Shown here: piece after piece, positions 58,094 through 64,000 of the stretch | How the letters are laid out: each line of letters begins with the position of its first letter | Position numbering within the stretch: the stretch's first letter is position 1 | Assembly (NCBI GenBank): GCA_003116975.1 | Contig: BGKB01000047.1 | Span: forward strand, 310,001-374,000 | Reading direction: 5' to 3' | Length of the DNA stretch: 64,000 nt | Origin: Aurantiochytrium sp. KH105 | Lineage: Eukaryota > Sar > Bigyra > Thraustochytrida > Thraustochytriidae | Made by a program: the position numbers and the translations under genes | The notes under the pieces: generated by a model | Told to the model about the DNA's origin: nothing | What the model saw: only the letters and a program-made list of their open reading frames with translations | The model's database searches: none

Positions 58094-60454
58094 ATGGCGG
58101 ATCACGCAGACAACGCGCCGCAGATGGCGCATCAAGACCATCAGCACGGCGTAGGCCCACAAGGGGGTCAACCGCACCCCCAGCAGCAGCAGCAGCAGCA
58201 TATAATGGGTGGCCCCGGAGGCCCCGTGAGCGGCGGCCAAGGCTACCCCGCCCCGCCTCCGCCCGGTGCGTACGGACAACCAATGTATGATCCGTACGGC
58301 CAGGCTTATCCTCCTGGCATGCACGGTTACCCCATGCCGCCAATGATGTACCCGCCGCAGATGATGTATCATCCACCAATGCCCATGGGATCCGGCGGCA
58401 ACAGCGGACCTCCTGGGGGCCCGCCGCCTGCAGAAGCCAACAACGCTGCTGGCGCTGGCGCCGGCGCCGCCCCTCCTCAATCCGAGTCTGCGCCAGCCCC
58501 GGTGGAGAAGGCAAAGGCCCCGGAAGGCGCAGACAAGGACGTGACTGAAGCCTCGGAGGCCGTTGCCAGCATGAACGTCGGTGAAAAGACCTCTGGTGGG
58601 CAGATGAGCTGGGCACAGATTGCTCGCGACCAGAACATGCCCGAGCAGCAAGCTCTCGAAGCTGGCGCAGAAGGTAGCTCTGGTGCGCAAGACGAGTCTG
58701 CAACGCAGCAGCAGCAGCAGCAGCCGTCGTCATCCCCCGCCCCGGCGCAGCAGCAACAGCAGCAGCAGCAGGCTCGTAGCAGCAGCAATGGCGATCATCA
58801 TCAGCAGCAGCATCGTGGATCGCGCGGTCCGTCCAACACTGGCCCGAACAGGAATTGGAGCGCCGAAGTAAAGACGAGCGCACGGCAGTTTGCCGAGGCG
58901 CAGCGCGTCTTTGTTTGGGCAAACCACTTTCAGATGAACCCCTTTGCTATGGTCTGCGCCAATCTGGACCCGAGTTATCACAATATGGTACTTACAGGCC
59001 AGCAGCTGCCGCCGGGAATGGAACAGATTGACTTGATGTGCAAGCACCTGCGCACCATCTGCGCCTTTGGCTTCCTCGCCTTTGTGAACTCGGAAGAGGT
59101 GCCCGCATCGCAGAACGGCCGTCGGTACTTTGTTGTGGAATGCGCCAACGAAATGGAAGTGTATTACGCCATCAAGCGAATGGCCTGGGTCCCAGACAGT
59201 CCAGAGACCGAGGCCAAGCTCAACAGTGCCTACGCTGAGACCGTTGGCGTTGGAGCCCTTATCGTCTTCTTCAAGATCCCCAGTCTGCGCAAGTTGGTTG
59301 GTGTGGCTCAGGTGCTCTCTCCCGTGATCAAGGGTGAAGGCTCCGGCGAGCACTTTGTGCAACTTCGCTGGATCTACGTTCGTGACATTCCCATTCACAA
59401 CCTCAAGACCATCAACTTCCTCAACAACCCCGATTTTCCGTCCGAATCCCGCTTGCAACGCCGGAACTCATCGTCCCAGATTGCTGCTCCCTCGTCGGCC
59501 GCTCCTGCTGGCGATGGCAAGAGTGAAGCGTCTGCTGACCAGGCGGCCAAGGCCGGTGCCGAGGAGTCTGCTGCAGCGCCTGCGAATGGCGTCGACCCCG
59601 CCTCGACGGAGTCTGCGGCCGGTGCGGACAAGCCCGCAGATGGTGAGAACGGCGATGCCGCTGGCTCCGCCCCGTCGGACAAGCAGGATGCCGCGCAGGC
59701 GCCAGCTGTCGATACACCCAAGGTCTATGCAGTGTCCTCGCAGCAGGGCAACTTTGCCTTCGACACCATGGGCAGGTTCAAGTTTAACGGCGGTATTCTT
59801 CTTGATTTTCAGGAGTACATGATGGCGGAGCAGATGGGAAAGCCTCCTCGTCAGTCGATGCTCATGTGCGGTGGACCGCGGCCCCGTACGGCAAACGGCT
59901 CCACTCGTGGCCGTGGACGCGGCATGCGCTACAGCTCGGGCGGCCGCGGCCGTGGCGGTCAGCGGGGCCAGGGTGGCCAGGGTGGTTCGCGCGGCGCCGA
60001 CTCGACCGCAGTCCCGTCGGCGTCCTCGAACACGAACTCGAACTCGAACACGAATAACCAGTCGCACGAATCGAAGCCCCGAGGCGGTCGGGGTAGGGGC
60101 CGTGGCGGCGGACGTAGCTCGCGCGGCATGGACGAGCGCCGGGGCGGCGGTCGTGGCCGAGAAGGCGGCGCCAACCGTGAAGGCGGCCGCGGTCCTCGTG
60201 ACCGGGACCGCGAGGGCGGATCTCGCTCCGGAGGCGCCGGTGGACGGGCCACCGGCGACGACACGGCCCGCTCTCGTGCCTCGCGCAAGGTCGAGGGTAG
60301 TGATGGAGCTCAGACTCTTCGCTCCCAGTACCAATTTGACATTCAAGTCAAGAAGGGCAAGGCTCCCAAAAAGGTGGCTGCGCCTGGATCAAAGCCCACG
60401 GCTGACGGCGCAGCAGCACCTGCTGATGCTCCGGCTCCTGCTGCGGAAGAGTGA
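58094..60454 (+). CDS. YTH-domain RNA-binding protein with RGG tail
   Basis: The 786-residue protein starts at ATG 58094. The N-terminal region is Gln/Pro/Gly/Tyr-rich with several CAG-encoded Gln runs. A folded segment (about 254-340, ARQFAEAQRVFVWANHFQMN) precedes a YTH domain at about 343-446: RRYFVVECANEMEVYYAIKR, AW (W365), LNSAYAE, LIVFFKIPSLRKLVGVAQV, LRWIYVRDIPIHNL and NFLNNPDFP. YTH domains bind N6-methyladenosine in a cage of aromatic residues. Only the first Trp (W365) is evident; the usual W-x(4)-W segment reads VIKGEGSGEHF. The C-terminal part has Ala-rich linkers and an RGG-rich stretch (about 603-716) typical of RNA binding. The domain call is by eye; m6A reading is uncertain. 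Confidence 0.8.
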   Translation: MADHADNAPQMAHQDHQHGVGPQGGQPHPQQQQQQHIMGGPGGPVSGGQGYPAPPPPGAYGQPMYDPYGQAYPPGMHGYPMPPMMYPPQMMYHPPMPMGSGGNSGPPGGPPPAEANNAAGAGAGAAPPQSESAPAPVEKAKAPEGADKDVTEASEAVASMNVGEKTSGGQMSWAQIARDQNMPEQQALEAGAEGSSGAQDESATQQQQQQPSSSPAPAQQQQQQQQARSSSNGDHHQQQHRGSRGPSNTGPNRNWSAEVKTSARQFAEAQRVFVWANHFQMNPFAMVCANLDPSYHNMVLTGQQLPPGMEQIDLMCKHLRTICAFGFLAFVNSEEVPASQNGRRYFVVECANEMEVYYAIKRMAWVPDSPETEAKLNSAYAETVGVGALIVFFKIPSLRKLVGVAQVLSPVIKGEGSGEHFVQLRWIYVRDIPIHNLKTINFLNNPDFPSESRLQRRNSSSQIAAPSSAAPAGDGKSEASADQAAKAGAEESAAAPANGVDPASTESAAGADKPADGENGDAAGSAPSDKQDAAQAPAVDTPKVYAVSSQQGNFAFDTMGRFKFNGGILLDFQEYMMAEQMGKPPRQSMLMCGGPRPRTANGSTRGRGRGMRYSSGGRGRGGQRGQGGQGGSRGADSTAVPSASSNTNSNSNTNNQSHESKPRGGRGRGRGGGRSSRGMDERRGGGRGREGGANREGGRGPRDRDREGGSRSGGAGGRATGDDTARSRASRKVEGSDGAQTLRSQYQFDIQVKKGKAPKKVAAPGSKPTADGAAAPADAPAPAAEE

Positions 60455-60966
60455 TTGCGTTTCTCTACGGATTCTTTTCTCTCTCTTTCACTGACTTTAT
60501 CCACTCCTCTATCTCTCTCTCTCTTTCTCCTGCTCGGCCTAGCGGTAAACTCAAGATGGGTTTATGATTGGTGATGATGAATCATTATGAACAATGCCCA
60601 GAACGAGAATCTTCGCCCCCAACGCTATTTCTGGCCAAACCGGGCCAGTCTTCTTTTCTTCCTTCCTGTGCGACAGGCGATGGATCGCGCGAGCCGTTTG
60701 TCGCCCGGCAAAACGAGCTCATCATACTAGTCCTCCTTTTCTTGAAAACCGATACGGGCCTCTTTTCTCTCCTTTACTCTCTTTCTCTTTAGGCATTGGG
60801 GACAGCAACTTTGGCGGAGCCCCAGAATGTGGCAACATCATTGGACAGCTGTCCGGTTTGAACCTGAGTTTGGTCCTTCCAGGATACAGCATTCGCTTGA
60901 ATCTGTTCTTACATTTCCAGGTGACCTGAATGGAACTGGCTGAATCTCTCGTCTTGCCTTTTACTT
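60455..60966. other. Convergent 3' spacer with possible 3' UTR intron
   Basis: 512 bases between convergent stops. Pyrimidine-rich CT tracts occur at 60478-60535 and 60766-60792. A GTAAAC at 60545 and a strong polypyrimidine-AG ending at 60792 could bound a 248-nt intron in the 3' UTR of the YTH gene. Short open frames after 60792 are not supported as a gene. Confidence 0.35.
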
Positions 60967-63900
60967 TTACCTTTCTACGAAACCCTCTGTGTCGAGGTTA
61001 GCGATGGGGATGTCGAGCAGTCCAAGGCCCAAGGGCTTATGCCACTGACACTTGCCTGTGAATTTGTTTTGGTAAAAACAAGCTTGACGCGAAGGCTCGT
61101 ACACTTTTTCAAAGGACTCCATGACTCGCTGGACGTATCGCTTTCTTTCGGCGCGTGCTCGCACTATGCTCTGAATGAGCGTGGCGGCCTCAGCCTTGGT
61201 CCACTCGTAACCTAAAGGCCGTTTGGTACGTTTTCCATACGGAATGTACCAGTCTGCAATTGGTTCGGGCGGCGCCCACGCTACCTTACCCCCTGCCCAC
61301 ACGTAATAGTATCGACACGAAATAACGTCGTAATACTTGGCCGTGCTGGCAAAAAGCGCTTTTTTGAATTTCTTGTAGGCCTTGAACTTGCGGTATGCAA
61401 GCTGCACACGTATTACGGCCTCAATCAGCAGCCGCTTGCGACACAAGAAACCACGCACGTGGCGCTGGATCGTTGTTGCCGCCTCGTGCCTTCTCGCTTC
61501 TTTGGCGCCAAAGGGGTCACCAGCGCGTTTTAATGCCGGCGCGAGAACTCGGTTGTGAAAGCGCTGCTTTCGATTCACATACAAAACGTACGATCTTTGC
61601 AAACCTTCTTGCGGCGCTTTGGCGATCCTTTCGAGTCTACTTTTCGGGGCGTGGTTGGCCACTTGCGCTTCCGTGTTGCTATCATCTTGTGGGTCAGCCT
61701 GCTGACGCCTTCGCTGCGCCTCCTCGGGGCCGACCACCTCGGCCCATTCGCTGCAGAGGTCCGCGAGGTACTCGACGTCCTGCGCGCATGAATGTATTGC
61801 GCGATCCAAATTCATCTTTCCATCCGCAAACTCTTCTGGGACACTGTATTCTGAGTCGCTGTCAGAATCCGACAGCGCCCCGCTCTCACCGCTACCACGC
61901 AGGCTGCGTCGGCGGCCATGCTCGAGCTTAACCTCGTCTTTGAGTGTAAATAGTCGGTGTCTGATTTCTGGATAGTGGAACTCAAAGGCGGACTGCAAAT
62001 CTGCCAGCAAGAAACGCCCGGTACGAAGTCTTTTCCCAATGCGGATGCATTGATCTTCGAGCTGGTCAAAGTCTCCCGCTGCAACCGCGCCAAGTATCTC
62101 ACGAGCGCGTTGCGAGGCGATGAAAATCTGGCGGGCTTCAAAACTAGTCTTTTGCGCTTTATTTGCGCACGTCTCCACAATAATGAGGAAGCGACGGATG
62201 CGTCGCGAGAGGTCAAACATGTCCGCCAGGTCCTGAATCTCACTCTCGAGCTCCGCAGCAATCTCTTCCTTCGTGCGCGGTCTGTTTTGACGCTGGTATT
62301 CCTCATAGGCCTCAACTGCGGCGCGTTCCTCGTCGATGAGCATCCGCGCATCTTCCTCCGCTTGATGCACTTTTTCGTATCGCTCTCGATGTGTTTGTAG
62401 CTCCATTTCAGCGTCCTCGATTTCTTGAAGCCAACGCTCGCGCGCCGCGTTCAAATCTTCGTCCATTCTGTGCATCTTCTCTTTGACAGTGCGCTTTCTT
62501 GCATCGATGCGATCAGTGAAGGATAGCAAAGCTCCACTGACGACTTCCATGTGGGAGGCCTGTAGATTAATTGTGCGGTCTAGAGCGCCTGCGTTGACGC
62601 GGACGCTCTCAATCTTGACTCGAGCAGTCATCATTGTCTCTGTAAGAGCAACTTGTGCGTGAGCACGATCAGGCAGGCTACGGCAAAGATAGCTTGCCAC
62701 GTACACACTCATATACTCGACGCATGCGCGATACGTTTCGAGCGCTTCCTGAAGGTCTTCGTTTTCCCCGTCAAAAAGTCCATTTCTCTTTTGACGCGCA
62801 GCTGCCAAAAGATTCAAGATACCACGTTTTGATTGTTTGAAACGAGCTCGCTGGTCTTCAAAGTCTTCCAGCAGCTGCACGATACAATCTGCTGACTCTT
62901 GTCGAGCGTTAAGAATGGTCTTCGTTGCAAGTATCTTGCGTTCCAAGTAGGCCTTCTCGTACTGCTGGTAGTCAGCCAGAGCGGGGTCCTCCTGGGGGTC
63001 TGCTGCGTGCGTCTCCTCGAGATCACGCAGCGACTGCTCCCAACGTTTCATATCCTCTGAGAGCTCGATCTCGATACTCTTGAGCTGGGCGAACGAGATT
63101 TCTAGATCGCGTAAAGGATCCCGAAAGTGCCCGAGCTCGGCCTCGTCTGAGACTGCCTTGATGATAAGGACTTCTACATCGTCTAGGTCTTGGATAGCCA
63201 GCATTCGACGATCCGAGGCGTCATCTGAGCAATACTGCTCAAGATCAAAGCCAAAGAGAGACGCTGGATGGTAGGACTCTACCTTCTGCATGGCTTCGCC
63301 ATCTTTGTCTTTCGGGGTACCAGCGCAACGGCAGACGCTGGCACTGTCTTTAGCGCTAATATCTCTGTCAAAAATAGGTTGCAGCGTCGAAAAAAGCGTG
63401 GTGTGTTCTGCCGCAACTGCATCCCAGTCTTGGGGCAGCCGCTGGACTATCCCGTTCTCAAGTTCGCGCATGAATCGCTGAAGACGTGCTTCGCGCTTTA
63501 AAGTGTCCGAAAGGGGGACACGTGCCACGACCTTTTTCTTTTGAGCGAGTACATTCCACACTCTGCGAGCAATTTCAGTGCGATAGTTCTCTCCCCAAAG
63601 GGGTCCACTTTCAAGAAGGGCGCGATTTGATATTGAGCAGCTGTTTACTTGCACACCATCGAACATTTCCACGCGTAAATTCAACACCTCGTCTATTGTA
63701 GAGATTTTCAGAAACTGAGCTTTTCCATTGGAGATACGAAGCGCTCCATGGAATAATAAGAAATTTGGCCGCCTCCAAGAATGTGCTACCTTATGTCGAC
63801 CTTGGACAAGATTCTTCCAGAACCAGTACGCTCGAAAAGCCCGTTGAATGCACGCTGCAGCACGTGCTTGTCGCGCTTCGGACAACAGCTGAGCCAGGTG

Positions 63901-64000
63901 CTTGGCCTCGATTTTGCGCCAGAACGTTTGAAGCACCAATATTGCATGCGACATATCCAACCATCGGTGCATTTGCGAAATGGCGCGGCACCACGTCTGG
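60967..64000 (-). CDS. IQ-motif coiled-coil protein, partial at window end
   Basis: The frame stays open through the window edge upstream of the ATG at 63972 (upstream codons read QTWCRAISQ), so the N terminus is probably missing. At least 1001 residues remain. IQ motifs, which bind calmodulin or EF-hand light chains, occur near the start (ACIQRAFRAYWFWKN) and toward the end (TTIQRHVRGFLCRKR, VIRVQLAYRKFKAYK, TLIQSIVRARAERKRY). Between them are long coiled coils (MDEDLNAARERWLQEIEDAE and others) and a short Ser/Asp acidic patch. The C terminus has two half-WW-like motifs, YYYVWAGGKVAWAPP and CFYQNKFTGKCQWHKP. Such IQ/coiled-coil proteins are often cytoskeletal or axonemal, but no specific family is recognised. 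Confidence 0.8.
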   Translation of the reverse strand, partial: QTWCRAISQMHRWLDMSHAILVLQTFWRKIEAKHLAQLLSEARQARAAACIQRAFRAYWFWKNLVQGRHKVAHSWRRPNFLLFHGALRISNGKAQFLKISTIDEVLNLRVEMFDGVQVNSCSISNRALLESGPLWGENYRTEIARRVWNVLAQKKKVVARVPLSDTLKREARLQRFMRELENGIVQRLPQDWDAVAAEHTTLFSTLQPIFDRDISAKDSASVCRCAGTPKDKDGEAMQKVESYHPASLFGFDLEQYCSDDASDRRMLAIQDLDDVEVLIIKAVSDEAELGHFRDPLRDLEISFAQLKSIEIELSEDMKRWEQSLRDLEETHAADPQEDPALADYQQYEKAYLERKILATKTILNARQESADCIVQLLEDFEDQRARFKQSKRGILNLLAAARQKRNGLFDGENEDLQEALETYRACVEYMSVYVASYLCRSLPDRAHAQVALTETMMTARVKIESVRVNAGALDRTINLQASHMEVVSGALLSFTDRIDARKRTVKEKMHRMDEDLNAARERWLQEIEDAEMELQTHRERYEKVHQAEEDARMLIDEERAAVEAYEEYQRQNRPRTKEEIAAELESEIQDLADMFDLSRRIRRFLIIVETCANKAQKTSFEARQIFIASQRAREILGAVAAGDFDQLEDQCIRIGKRLRTGRFLLADLQSAFEFHYPEIRHRLFTLKDEVKLEHGRRRSLRGSGESGALSDSDSDSEYSVPEEFADGKMNLDRAIHSCAQDVEYLADLCSEWAEVVGPEEAQRRRQQADPQDDSNTEAQVANHAPKSRLERIAKAPQEGLQRSYVLYVNRKQRFHNRVLAPALKRAGDPFGAKEARRHEAATTIQRHVRGFLCRKRLLIEAVIRVQLAYRKFKAYKKFKKALFASTAKYYDVISCRYYYVWAGGKVAWAPPEPIADWYIPYGKRTKRPLGYEWTKAEAATLIQSIVRARAERKRYVQRVMESFEKVYEPSRQACFYQNKFTGKCQWHKPLGLGLLDIPIANLDTEGFVER

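Noticed and set aside
1-64000. tRNA genes or transposons
   Set aside because: I looked for T-loop-like GTTCRANNC strings in cloverleaf context, terminal inverted repeats and reverse transcriptase, integrase or transposase motifs and saw none; a tRNAscan or profile search could still find a divergent one.

Overview
This window is nuclear DNA of a single-celled, flagellate-lineage eukaryote. The genes are long, monocistronic and nearly intron-free. They include DNA polymerase epsilon, a BEACH protein, an MKS1 ciliary protein, a tepsin-like AP-4 accessory protein and a YTH RNA-binding protein. Starts sit in A/G-at-minus-3 contexts and there are no Shine-Dalgarno-led operons. Dense, intron-poor genes, GC-rich third codon positions and abundant homopolymer tracts (Gln, Ala, Asp, Ser) fit a stramenopile labyrinthulomycete (thraustochytrid). 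That placement is inference from gene style, not from a marker gene. I saw no rRNA, tRNA, CRISPR, transposon or virus-like element.

Layout: 195-2750 (-) tepsin/MTV1-like ENTH-VHS protein; 3475-5235 (+) probable glomulin/ALF4-like protein; 5321-7087 (-) single-pass membrane RGS protein; 8516-9658 (+) L-2-hydroxyglutarate-dehydrogenase-like flavoenzyme; 9858-20888 (-) a 3676-residue BEACH-WD40 protein; 22144-23376 (+) BioF-like alpha-oxoamine synthase; 23527-24933 (-) RING protein with a duplicated unknown domain; 25848-26240 (+) small putatively acylated protein; 26795-29032 (+) MKS1; 29310-30428 (+) unknown; 30499-33651 (+) membrane-anchored PEP-synthase-like protein with one intron; 33826-35154 (-) unknown polyQ protein; 35875-43581 (-) DNA polymerase epsilon catalytic subunit; about 44263-44475 (+) a small candidate exon; 45524-52003 (+) ankyrin-SAM-pseudokinase-Rcat-like giant; 52384-54726 (-) tRNase Z; 55756-57132 (+) coiled-coil polyQ protein; 58094-60454 (+) YTH-RGG protein; 60967-64000 (-) IQ-motif coiled-coil protein cut by the window edge.

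Strands alternate. Head-to-head pairs share 0.4-1.9 kb GC-rich spacers full of 4- and 5-base tandem repeats, and tail-to-tail pairs are as close as 85 bp. The genes form no pathway. They cover trafficking (tepsin, BEACH), ubiquitin control (glomulin-like, RING, Rcat-like), cilium (MKS1, perhaps the IQ protein), genome replication and RNA processing (POLE, tRNase Z, YTH), and metabolism (BioF-like, L2HGDH-like, PEP-synthase-like).

The most interesting items are the ankyrin-SAM-pseudokinase protein ending in a lone parkin-RING2-like module, a 96-nt intron that is itself an open in-frame insert in the PEP-synthase-like gene, a RING protein with an internally duplicated unknown domain, a YTH domain that appears to lack two of three cage tryptophans, and an identical 24-bp repeat in two separate intergenic spacers.
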